From Clostridia bacterium (GTDB taxonomy: Bacteria; Bacillota; Clostridia; TANB77; CAG-508): 44,138 nucleotides of DNA. A program made the translations under genes and the position numbers. Below the pieces are notes generated by a model. That model worked only from the letters and a program-made list of their open reading frames with translations. It was not told where the DNA came from and did not search any database. The stretch spans positions 1 to 44,138 of the forward strand of contig JAEESU010000008.1 in the NCBI GenBank assembly GCA_016290095.1, read 5' to 3'. How positions within the stretch are numbered: the stretch's first letter is position 1; the number at the start of each line of letters is the position of its first letter. Of the stretch, positions 1 through 10,400 are shown piece by piece.

Positions 1-404
1 AGGCGTGGATGTTACTTCCATACCCTGAAGCTGTTGATTTCTTAAATACAATGGCAAGACGTGCTAGAAAAAGAAATGTTTCATTAGCAGTTATCTCACA
101 GAAATTCCAAGATTTTTATGAAAAACAAGAATGTCAAGCAGTTCTTACATCTGCAGAAACAAAATTGTTCTTAGCACAAGATAAAGCAGAGATAGAATAT
201 TTAAGAGAAGTATTTAAACTTAGTGAAGGTGAAGCTGGATTCTTAATTACATGTGGTAGAGGTGAAGGATTACTTAAAGTTGGTGGAGACTCAGCAATTA
301 TAGCAATTCAACCTACAAAGAAAGAATTTGAATTCGTTGAAACAAACTTAACAAAACAAGCAGCATTAGAAAGAGCTAAAAGAGAAGCAGAAGAAAACCA
401 ATAA
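1..404 (+). CDS. VirB4/TrsE-type type IV secretion ATPase, C-terminal end (5' partial)
   Basis: The reading frame is open from the left edge, so this is only the last ~134 residues of a larger protein; the ATG at position 9 is internal. The first visible residues (A-W-M-L-L) fit the end of the DEAW Walker B signature of VirB4/TraE/TrsE ATPases. The order that follows is typical of that family's C terminus: an RKRNVSLAVISQ helix, a Q-x(n)-SAETKLFL strand, a LSEGE segment and a GLLKVGGDSAIIAIQPT strand. VirB4 ATPases energise assembly and substrate transfer in conjugation-type T4SS from the cytoplasmic face of the membrane. The 16-base gap to the next gene and the shared direction place it at the head of the visible T4SS operon. 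The family call is firm; the upstream part is needed to see Walker A. Confidence 0.85.
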   Translation, partial: AWMLLPYPEAVDFLNTMARRARKRNVSLAVISQKFQDFYEKQECQAVLTSAETKLFLAQDKAEIEYLREVFKLSEGEAGFLITCGRGEGLLKVGGDSAIIAIQPTKKEFEFVETNLTKQAALERAKREAEENQ

Positions 405-420
405 AAAAGGGGGTATGTTT

Positions 421-1650
421 ATGCGTAAGCTTATAAGTTGTGTTTTAATTTTACTAATGATATTTAATTTTACATTTTGCAATTGTGCTTATGCAGATGG
501 AACAGATTCACAAGATGAGCAGTATAAAAATAGTCCATATAAGGGTAAAGCTGATGTTTCAAGTGATGTAGCCCCTAAAATTATACAGGGTGACGAAGTA
601 GAACAAAGTTCTTCAGGAACAAAAAAATCTAGTTTCAGCGCAGGAGATATTCCTGTTTCAATGATTGGTATGGTTGTAGGTATTTTAGCTAGATTAGTTA
701 ACATACTAATAGCATTGCAAGTTGATTTGTTTCTAGGAATGCTAACACATGGTACTGAAACAGACCCTGCAATAAATGGTGGAAGTGCTGAAGAAGTCTT
801 CTGGTTTTCTATTGATAGATGTGTTTTTAATAGAACATCATTGTTTAATATTAACTACTTAAAAACAGGATCTTATCAAGTAGGAAATACGACAATATCA
901 GGAAGTCAAGGTAATGATGCAATAAAAGATGGTGTTGCTAATGTTTATTATTTATGTAGAATTATTGCAATGATACTATCATTATTAGTACTTATTTATA
1001 TTGGTATTAGAATGGCTATTTCTACAGTAGCTTCTGACCAAGCTAGATACAAAAAAATGTTTATTAGTTGGGTTGAAAGCATAATTATATTATTTGTTAT
1101 GCCATATATAATTACTGCAATAATTACTGTAGGTGAGTCTTTAACAAATGTTTTCTACTATTTAAGAGGAAGCATATTAGGTGGAGAAGAAACATTTGAA
1201 ACTGTAGTTAGAAATGAGGCTTGGCCAGGATTATTTGAAAAATCAGGATTTGATTTAGCACTATGGTCATTGATTTATTGGTGTTTATTATTTTTACAAA
1301 TAAAATTCTTTTTAATATATGCAAGAAGATTATTAATGGTTGGTTTATTAATTGCTACATCACCATTAATTATAATTACATATTCATTAGATAAAGCTGG
1401 TGATGGAAGAGCACAAGCTTTTGGAAATTGGATAAAAGAGTTTTTAATAGCAGTATTAATACAACCACTACATGCATTAACATATTTAGTTTTTGTGCTT
1501 ACAGCTAATGAAATTGCTTCAAGATCACCCCTTGTTGCATTAGCATTATTGTTAGCAATGACAACTGTTGAAAGAATGGTTAGAGTAATCTTCAAGATGA
1601 GCAGTGTTGGTGTAGTAAAAGAAATGAAGTTATTGAAAAAAGGTGGATAA
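421..1650 (+). CDS. VirB6/TrbL-like polytopic T4SS membrane protein (paralog A, short form)
   Basis: I start at the ATG at 421 rather than 415 because the AAAAAAGGGGG ribosome binding site (404-413) is too close to 415. The protein has 409 residues. An N-terminal signal peptide ends near CAYA-DG. A polytopic core follows, with two signatures shared by three other proteins here: GIRMAISTVA then YKKMFISW (about residues 195-220), and SPLIIITYSLDKAGDG with WIKEF (about 313-340). A pre-membrane motif CVFNRTSLFNINYL lies at about 135-148. In conjugation systems VirB6/TrbL proteins form the inner-membrane translocation platform. This copy is the minimal one: it ends soon after the last membrane segment, with no cytoplasmic tail. 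The family assignment rests on topology, the motifs and the neighbouring VirB4. Confidence 0.72.
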   Translation: MRKLISCVLILLMIFNFTFCNCAYADGTDSQDEQYKNSPYKGKADVSSDVAPKIIQGDEVEQSSSGTKKSSFSAGDIPVSMIGMVVGILARLVNILIALQVDLFLGMLTHGTETDPAINGGSAEEVFWFSIDRCVFNRTSLFNINYLKTGSYQVGNTTISGSQGNDAIKDGVANVYYLCRIIAMILSLLVLIYIGIRMAISTVASDQARYKKMFISWVESIIILFVMPYIITAIITVGESLTNVFYYLRGSILGGEETFETVVRNEAWPGLFEKSGFDLALWSLIYWCLLFLQIKFFLIYARRLLMVGLLIATSPLIIITYSLDKAGDGRAQAFGNWIKEFLIAVLIQPLHALTYLVFVLTANEIASRSPLVALALLLAMTTVERMVRVIFKMSSVGVVKEMKLLKKGG

Positions 1651-1655
1651 ACTAA

Positions 1656-2828
1656 ATGAATAAATCAGTTGGTGGAAGATTTATTGTAGCAATGATTATC
1701 TTACTACTAATTTTGCTAGTTCTGATATTATTACTTTTAAAATCAGTACAAGAAAATAATGAAATAGATGGTAATAATGTAAACATTATTTCAGAAGAAC
1801 AAGCATCAGTTAAAGATGTTATTGAAGACCACGGAAGTACATATTTAGACCAAGAAGATGATAAAATTTATATAGATTTTGCAAATGATTTATATGCCCA
1901 AGACGGGAGTAGTAATGAACGTTATTTTGAAGGTTTAATATCAGATTTAGTAAAAGTATTAGATGATAGAGATTATTATTTAATAGATAAGAAAAAAAGC
2001 ATAAATATTACAATATTACAAAATATAGATGGTGAAGAATATAAAATTCTTTATAATGATTTAGAAGGTTTTTACGGAAGAACTGATGGAAAAGCATATG
2101 TTGCAGTTGATACAATGATAAATGTTCCAGCAACTCCAATGTATTTAGCAGATCCATTACTAGTTAGACTTTTATCAGATGGTTTCTTTTTCAGAGCAAT
2201 AAGTGATAGAGTTGGACAAGGTGAGAAAATTAACGATTTATATACAAGTTATTTAAATGATACATTAGAAATAAAAGTTGGTGGAAATGGAGCTATTAAG
2301 AATATAGTATATAAAAAAGGCTATGGAGATGACTATATAACAAACAATATTACTTTAAACACTACGTTACAAGAAATATTGGAAATATACCCAGAACCTA
2401 CTTTTGGCAGTGTTGATAAGGGCTACTTAGGATACAGAAATTCCAGAGTATACGCTTATTACTATGGTGATGAGATATCACTTCATGCATATGGTTATGA
2501 TACTAATTTAGATTTTGAAAATTTACTTGAGGATTATATAGAAACTGGGGATTTAGACGCTTTTGCGGATGATTTAGTAACTACATGGACTGGATATGAT
2601 TACTATAATTACAATGAAGAAGAGAAATCTTTCCAAGTTATTTATCCTGGAAGAGGAGTGAAAATAGATATAAGAAATAATGATTCAACAGGCATTACAC
2701 TTTATAGTAATTATAAAATTGGAAATACAACAAAAAGATGTGTAAAAAATGGTTTTATTTCTTTAAGAAGTGATGAAGACTTAATAGATGTTGTTGAATC
2801 TGAAAGAAGGAAGAATACTTTAGAATAA
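1656..2828 (+). CDS. Single-pass membrane protein of the T4SS cluster, unknown function (tandem paralog 1)
   Basis: The protein has 390 residues. One N-terminal membrane anchor lies at about residues 9-28 (FIVAMIILLLILLVLILLLL), followed by an acidic extracellular region. It starts 5 bases after the previous stop, with the ribosome binding site AAAGGTGG inside the preceding gene's end. I do not recognise a named family. It is clearly related to the next protein: both have a YF-x(n)-YYLID/YKLID segment about 70-100 residues after the anchor. Both also have a later block of the form IYPEPTFG, LGYR, FYxYF/YAYYY and DEIS, followed by a W-x-x-Y-D-Y element. Position between two VirB6-like genes suggests an outer, wall-side component of the same machine. 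That role is inference. Confidence 0.6.
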   Translation: MNKSVGGRFIVAMIILLLILLVLILLLLKSVQENNEIDGNNVNIISEEQASVKDVIEDHGSTYLDQEDDKIYIDFANDLYAQDGSSNERYFEGLISDLVKVLDDRDYYLIDKKKSINITILQNIDGEEYKILYNDLEGFYGRTDGKAYVAVDTMINVPATPMYLADPLLVRLLSDGFFFRAISDRVGQGEKINDLYTSYLNDTLEIKVGGNGAIKNIVYKKGYGDDYITNNITLNTTLQEILEIYPEPTFGSVDKGYLGYRNSRVYAYYYGDEISLHAYGYDTNLDFENLLEDYIETGDLDAFADDLVTTWTGYDYYNYNEEEKSFQVIYPGRGVKIDIRNNDSTGITLYSNYKIGNTTKRCVKNGFISLRSDEDLIDVVESERRKNTLE

Positions 2829-2848
2829 AGTATTAACAAGGAGTTTAT

Positions 2849-4381
2849 ATGAAGAAAATAAAATATAAAGATCAAAATAATAAAAACTATATAGCAAAAA
2901 TAGTGGCTTTATTAGTGTTGATCTTTATATTTTTTTTAATAGAATTAGTTCTAGATAGTAGTATGAAAAATAAACAAAATGCTAGTTTATACAGCTTTGC
3001 TACTATTAAACAAGTTATAGAGTATTATGATTCAAAATATATTACTGAAAAAGATAGAAATACACCAAACTTTAGACTTGATGCATTTGTAGAATTTAAA
3101 AAACCATTATATACTGAAAATGATGAAAGTAATGAAGAATATTTCATGAATATAATCAATGCTTGTGCTAGAGTAACATATTTCCAAAGTTATAAATTGA
3201 TTGATGAAAAGAATGATATTACTATAGAAGTTATTTGTGATGGAGAAAAGATAGTTTCTATAATAATAAATGGAATGGAAGATTACTTTATATATATGGA
3301 TTCTCAAATTAACTTAAAACAATACGTAGAAATACCAATTACAGAAGTAACAGTTAATTCGCCTATTTTGCAACAATGTATTGATAATAAATGGCAAGAT
3401 GGCATTATAGATTTTGGAAGTAGAGATAGCATATTTAATGGTTATGAAATTTATTTTGATGAAGGAATAAAAGTAAGAGAAATTAGTGGGAAAATATTCA
3501 ATATTGTTATAGATAACAGATATAATCAAAACGTTATAAATGACATTTTTCCAGGGATGGATTTTGATACAATCGAGAATATCTTAGGGAATCCTGCATT
3601 TGAAGACGTAGATAATAACATAATTGGGTATAAAACAAAGAATTTTTATATTTTCTTCCACGATAACGAAATATCAATTTATAGAAATGCAGATGAAGAA
3701 ACAGAAAAATTCTATGAAATTCTAGATAAATTTATTAACGAAGAGCTTAAATTAACTGAGTTTATGAACGAGTTAACATATATTTGGCCAGACTATTCAG
3801 ATTATGAATATGATTCTGATTTTGTATACATATCTTATCCTCTAAAAGGTATAGAAATTAAGATAAATTATGATGACATTAATGGAATTTTGGTGTATAA
3901 TAATATTAAGGGAAGTTTGCCAAAAATTTCTAGATATTTACAAAACACATACTTTGTTGCAAGACTACAATTAGATTTAGTTTTCACTCATGAAATAAAA
4001 AGAGTTGAAGAAGAGGAAAAAATGATAGACAATTGTCTAGAATTTAAAGAATCTTTAGATGAAGAAAAATTAGAAATAATTGGTGAAAGTTTAAAGTATG
4101 ATATATATCCATTAAAGGATAGGAATGGATATATATTTTCCGTGCGTTTTATTTCTAAAAATGGTGACATGCCAAATAGAGAATTAAATGACGGAGTAAA
4201 CACATTTGCATGGTTTGGAGATTATTTTATATATTCAAAAAAACTAAAAGGAATTTTCTCTTATGATATAAATACAGGAATAGTTAGAAGACTTATTACA
4301 GGACAAGATAATTTCAACATTGTTGACTTAAAAGATGGCGTATTGAAATACGATGATAAAGAGGTAATGCTTCAATACTAA
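2849..4381 (+). CDS. Single-pass membrane protein of the T4SS cluster, unknown function (tandem paralog 2, extended)
   Basis: The protein has 510 residues. The membrane anchor is at about 17-37 (IVALLVLIFIFFLIELVL). The start follows an AAGGAG site by 8 bases. The middle repeats the layout of the preceding protein: NEEYFMNIINAC, then YKLIDEKNDITIEV, then ILGNPAFEDV, IGYKTKNFYIFF and DNEISIY, then a WPDYSDYEY element. This copy has about 110 extra C-terminal residues containing an acidic helix (KRVEEEEKMIDNCLEFKE). It ends with a strand-rich stretch (WFGDYFIYSK, IFSYDINTGIVRRLI) that looks like part of a beta-propeller-type repeat. Function is unknown. Tandem duplication and divergence inside the T4SS operon are visible directly. 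Confidence 0.6.
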   Translation: MKKIKYKDQNNKNYIAKIVALLVLIFIFFLIELVLDSSMKNKQNASLYSFATIKQVIEYYDSKYITEKDRNTPNFRLDAFVEFKKPLYTENDESNEEYFMNIINACARVTYFQSYKLIDEKNDITIEVICDGEKIVSIIINGMEDYFIYMDSQINLKQYVEIPITEVTVNSPILQQCIDNKWQDGIIDFGSRDSIFNGYEIYFDEGIKVREISGKIFNIVIDNRYNQNVINDIFPGMDFDTIENILGNPAFEDVDNNIIGYKTKNFYIFFHDNEISIYRNADEETEKFYEILDKFINEELKLTEFMNELTYIWPDYSDYEYDSDFVYISYPLKGIEIKINYDDINGILVYNNIKGSLPKISRYLQNTYFVARLQLDLVFTHEIKRVEEEEKMIDNCLEFKESLDEEKLEIIGESLKYDIYPLKDRNGYIFSVRFISKNGDMPNRELNDGVNTFAWFGDYFIYSKKLKGIFSYDINTGIVRRLITGQDNFNIVDLKDGVLKYDDKEVMLQY

Positions 4382-4406
4382 TGTTAGAAGTAGAAAGGAG
4401 AAAGAT

Positions 4407-7400
4407 ATGACAATATTTTTCAAAACATCACTTAAGAAAATAATTTTAATAATATTAACAATTTCAATATTGTTGACTTTCTTCGCAGAGCCTTCTGTAT
4501 ATGCTGCATCTAGTTTTCAAATTGCAAAATTAGATCTTCAAGATGGTGAATTCTATTATTCAGGTACAACAAAAGGTACATATACAGTTACAGAAGGTAT
4601 ATTTGCATGGTTATTAAATGCAATTGGCGAAATAGCGGACTGGTTAATTGGATTATTAACAATGGGCTTTAGAATGGTGTTTGTAGGATGGACAGCATTA
4701 TTTGAAAGATTATTAACGTGGGCACTACAGACAACAACTGGTGTTAACCTAGAAGGTGAGGATGTTGTAGAAAACTCAACTGATTTAATGGGGTTAATTA
4801 CTTCATCTAATAATGTTACAGTTGAAGCAATTGTTTATAATCAAGTTCCAGCATTAGATATAAATTTCTTTAAAACAAAAGAAGATATGGATCCTACTAT
4901 TTCAGGAACAGGACAAAAATTAACTTGTGAGGTATGTGGCAAACCTGTTGATGAATGTGTAGGTGCTGATGGAACAAAATGTGGATCAGAATGTGGTTGT
5001 GCAGCAGATGAGGAATGCTGTGATGCATGTGAAGAATACATAAAAAATTTGAAAATTTTAGCAGATACAGATCCAAACCACAGATCAATAATTCAATTAA
5101 TTAGAGATTATTTAGCACAATGGTATTATATAATTAGAGTATTAGCATTTGCTGTAATGCTTTTAATACTAATTGCTATAGGTATTAAAATGGCAATATC
5201 TAACATAGCAAGTGAAAAAGCTGTTTATAAAAGAATGCTAGTAGATTGGCTTGTTGGATTAATAATATTAGTTGGAATTCATTATATAATGTATTTCACA
5301 TTTCTTGTTAATGAATCACTTGTAAATTCTATACACGAGGTTTCAAAAGGACTAAATAGAGCTCAAATGCAAAGTTTAAATTTGATGACATTAGCAGAAA
5401 GAAGTGGACAATCAATAGAGAACTACACAAATCAAGACTTAGAAATAAAGGTTTATGAAGAAATTAGAACTAGAGCGTATGACCCTAAACTAACAGTTGG
5501 TTTACCTGGCATGATAATGTATATGGCTTTAGTATATTTCGCAGTTAGATATACAATAGTATATGTAAAAAGATATATTACAATTATGATTTTAGCTTTA
5601 ATGGGACCTGGACTTGGAGTTTCTTATGCATTCCAAAAAGTATTTACAGGTAAGAGCCCAGCTTATTCAAAATGGCTAAAAGAGTTTGTAATGAATGTTA
5701 TTATTCAAATAATACATGCAATTCTTTATTCAATATTTATAGCACAAGCTTTAATATTAGCATTAGATTCTTTATCAGGAATGATAATTGCATTAGTATT
5801 TATGAATTTTGCTTTGAAAGCAGATAAAACATTTAGAAAAATATTTAATATGAGTGGTGAGCTAATAGATTCTACAGGAAGCGCCGGAGATCCAGAAACA
5901 ATGAAACAACCATTTAATGCTGTAAAAGGATTCTTCCAAGCAAGTGCTACAAAAACTGTAGGAAAAGCTTTGTTACATACACCATATGCAAAAGGAGTAA
6001 AAGCTGTTGGAAAAATAGGAGTTGCAGGGGCAGCTGCAGCGGCTACAGGTCTTGCTGTCGGAGGCAAGAAAGCCGCATCTAAAATAGCAGAAGCTTTACC
6101 AGAAGGTGCAAAAGAAAAATTAGATGCAATTAGCGATAAAATGGATGAAGCGATAGATAATGCTGACCAAAATAATAAAAATGGATTGCCAATTAGAATG
6201 TTAAGAAAACTAAGAGGCAGACCAGCTTCAAAACAACAATTAGATGCAAATTTAGAAAAGGCAAGACAAGAATATAATAGTGCTACAACAGATAAAGACA
6301 AAATAAAAGCTGGAAGAAAATATCAAAAAGCAAAAAGAGAAAGAGATAAGGCACAGGCTATTTTAAAGCAACCTGGAGCTTTGAAAATTGCGGCTACTCG
6401 TTTTACAAGAGCAATAGATGTAAGAAATACGTTTAACTTTAGAGAAGGATTCCATCCTGTTTCAAATATTATGGAATTATTTAAAGGCACATTTGGTACA
6501 AAAACATATAATCCTACTACAGGAAAAAGAGAAAGAGACTATAATGGAGTATATAGTAAACTTGCTATTGGTAGAGGAATAATGGGCCTTAGTGATAAAG
6601 ATAAGAAAGCATTAAAAGATTTCTCTAAATTTGCTGCAAGTGGTTTAGTTGGAATGGCTAGTATGTTTGTTGGAATGGGAACATTAGTAGCACATCCAAA
6701 AGCAGGATTAACATTATTAGCTCATGGTGCATACCAAACAGATAAAGTATTTGGATTAAGGGCTCCTGATATTAAGCATTACAGACAAAGAAGTTATACG
6801 TTCTCAGAGTTTTCTGAAGGTGCAATAAATAATATGAGAACTTCTGCAAAAATAAGATCTGCAGAAGAGATGGACCAATTATTAAATGGAGAGATGACAG
6901 ATGTAGAACAAAGACTAAATGTAAGATTAACTAATGTTGAAAATAGAGTTAACAGAAAACTATTAATGCAAAAATATAATGCTCGTGGTTTAAGAGGAGT
7001 ATTTACTAGATTAAAAGCAAGAAGAAGGGGAGTTGGCGGAACTCAAAGAAGTATTAAAGCCCCTAGCCAAATTAGAACTAAACAAATTCCACCTGCTGAA
7101 TATGATGACAGAATTTTAGTAGTTGCAAAACCTAAAAAAGATCGTAGACCAATTACAAATTTAGGTGCAGAATATGCAAAAATGATGGAGGGATTTGAGA
7201 AAGAAGCTAGACAAGACTACGTTGCGGAGGATTATTTAGGAAGACAAAAATACAAGAAAAAATATGGTAGATTATTACTAGATGAGAATGGTAATCCAAT
7301 CCAAGAAGATCCAAAAGTATTAAAAGATTATTTAGCTATGGTAAAAGCTTTTGATTCTGAGGCGGAAAATATTGGAGATGCACAAGCTATTCTTAAATTA

Positions 7401-10400
7401 CAACGTTTGAAAAAGAAGGCTGAAAGACAAGCTCAAAGACAAATGCAAAGTGAAGCATTGCAAGAAGAATTTAGAAAACTTGGATTTAGTTATGATATTG
7501 GCTCAGGAATTTTAACACCATTACAAGGACAACAAGGAAAGAGAAAAGCTTCAGATACAGCACCACAAATTGGAAGACATGATTTATATGGTACAGGTGA
7601 TAGATCAAAAGCTAGAGCTCAAGCTAACATGCAAGCTATTAACCAAGCATTTGATCATGCAATAATACGAATATCTAATGGTGGTAGAATAGATTTAAAT
7701 GATGAAAGAACATACAATAAATTAGTTACACAGGTTACAGCTAATTTAAGAGAAGCTGGAGTTCTTGGACAAAAACAAGAAGTTGGTTCATTGTTTAAAA
7801 AAGGAAAATTACGTAGCAGTATAGAAGAGAAAGTTGCTTATTCAAATACAAGAGCACATACATTAGACAAATTCTTAGAGAGAAACTTGACAAAAGAAGA
7901 AGCTGCAAGTGTTAAAAAAGCAATTACAGCTATCTTGTCTGATGCAGATTTGTCTACAGTTACAGCAAAAGAAATATTCGATCAAATTAGTGGATTTGAA
8001 GATGGCAAAAAATCATATACTGATGAAGAAAAACGTAAAATAGCAGTTATTGATAAATATTTAAAAGCGTTAAGGCAAGAAGATGGAGAGTATACATTGA
8101 TACAAGCTGCAGTAGAAAGAGATAATCCATTTGTTGAACAAAGAGAAAGACAGGCTAGAGGCGCTTTAGATAGAATTCTTGAAGGAGAATTTAGTAAAGC
8201 TGGAATTGGTGGAAATCCTGAAATATCAATTCGTAGAGTTTCATCATCAGACATAGATCGTAGAAGTATTAAAGATGGTGTAATTTCCAAAGCGAGAATT
8301 AAGAAGATTAACGAGGAATTACAAAAAGCAATTGCTGAAGTCGCAAGCACACAAGAATTAGATGTTAGAAATAAAGAACAATTACAACAAATTACAGATA
8401 AATTAACACAAAGTTTAAGAGATGCTGGAATTATTGCAAGTTTTCAAACTGCAGATACATTGTTCAAAAAAGGAAAATTCAAAGAAATTATTGTTAGTCA
8501 AATGCAAGTTGCAGGTAGCAGTAGTATGGGTGAAGCATATACATCTGGAGAAACTATCAAATCATCTGATGTACAATTACGTACAATAACTATAGAAGAT
8601 TTAGCTGCAGCTACAGTAGGAAAGAGATTAACAGCAGAAGATATTGTGACAATAAATGCTGAAATACAAGCAGCAGTTGTTGAAGAAGGAGTAGCACAAG
8701 GATTTGGAGACAAAAAGAAATTACAAAAGAAAATTATAAAATCAGTTACTAAAAAATTAGTAGAAGATGGTATTTTAACATCAAGTCAATCTGCTAAAGC
8801 TTTGTTTAAAGAAGGTGTTCTAGAAGAAGTTGTAGAAGATCAAATCGTTGTTGCAAGCACAAGAGAGACTGAAATCAGAAAATATAACGAAGAAAGAGAA
8901 CAAGGACATGATGTTCCGGCTCAATTTGTTACAGGAATTGATAGTAGCAGTATAGATACTGTTGAATCAAGAAGAACATATACTACAGAAGATTTATTAA
9001 GAATCAATGTTGAAATAAGAGCAGCAGTTGTTGAAACAGCTGATGGAGAAAAATTAGATGTTAGTGATAGAAAAACAAGAAGAGCACTAGAAGAAGCTGT
9101 TACTCAAAGATTATATGATGCAGGATTAATTGATGAAGATCAAAGAGCAAGTGAAATATTTAAGAAGGGTGTATTAGAACAAACATTAAGACAAGAAGCT
9201 GTAAGAGCTAATGCTAAGACAAGTGGATTAGATACATTCTTAGATACAATATTAAGCGATGATGAAGTTCATGCAGTAAGAGAAGTTATTTCAACATCAA
9301 CAGAAGCTGAATTAACTGAGATGACACGTGACGAATTATATGATAGAATTAGAGCTTTAGTTCCTGAAACACAAGAAGATCGTGAAAAGAGAGATTCAAT
9401 GTTTATGGAAGAAATTGAAGCACAAGGACTATCATATGATGAAGATTCTCACGAAGTTGAAGTTACTAGGGAATTAACTCAAGAAGAACAAGCTTCTCAA
9501 GATAGATTTAACCGAATTTTAGTTGAAGTATATGCTTCACAAGGATTAATATATGATCCAAAGACAGGAACTACTAAGAGAGCAGAAGCTGAAGGAACAA
9601 CAGAAGTTGAAGAGACTAGAGAAGAATTAGAAGAAGTTACAACTAAACAAGATGAAGAACGTAGATTAACTTCAGCTGATTATGCTTTAGTATATTCAGA
9701 AATTGATGCAATCATTATGAGATTAGCAAATGGTGATACATTAGACTTTAGTAGTGATAAAACAATTAGTGAAATATTGAGATTGTTATCTAATAGATTG
9801 GGTTCTGCAGGATTATTAACTTCAGATCAAACAATTACAAGTATATTTAGTAAGGGTTCACTTGAAAGAGTTATTAAAGATCGTTCAGTAAAAGCTAATA
9901 TAAGAATAGAAGCATCTCAAAGACGTATGCAAGAAACATTATCAGCACAAGAAAGCAAACAAGTTAGAAGTGTAATTGACGACTTAGCTAAAAAAGCTGA
10001 TGACGTAAGGGCTGTTAGTGCAGAAGATGTATTTACAGAGATGGTATCTAGAGGTGCGATTAGCACTGATGAAACACATTCAAGTGGTCCAGTTATGCCT
10101 GAAAGTAGAACTGAAATTAGACCTGAAAGTGAAAGCGAACCAAGAAAACCAGTAAGCATAACTGAGAAAATTTCTGCTATAGGTGAACACTTAAGAACTA
10201 TTCAAGAAGTTGCTGAACAAGCAGAAACAGTACGAACAGCGAGAAATATGGCTGAAACTAGAAGACAAGAAATGATAGAATCTGATAGAGCAGAAAAAGC
10301 AGCAGGACTTGGACAATTCTTAGAGAGCAGAAGAGAAGAAGTTGTTGCATCAGAAACAACAAGAACTGTTGCAAGAAATATAAGTGCATCAGGATCTGAA

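Noticed and set aside
415-420. ATG at 415 as start of paralog A
   Set aside because: It begins only two bases after the GGGGG of the ribosome binding site; the ATG at 421 has normal spacing and begins a standard signal peptide.
4921-5036. Cytoplasmic zinc ribbon in the giant VirB6-like protein
   Set aside because: The Cys cluster lies between a signal peptide and the first core membrane helix, so it is probably outside the cell; the Cys spacing is also irregular for a zinc ribbon.
7621-10060. CRISPR array or DNA-level tandem repeat in the giant gene
   Set aside because: The similarity is at protein level with low nucleotide identity and no constant spacers; units are about 230 bases and diverged.
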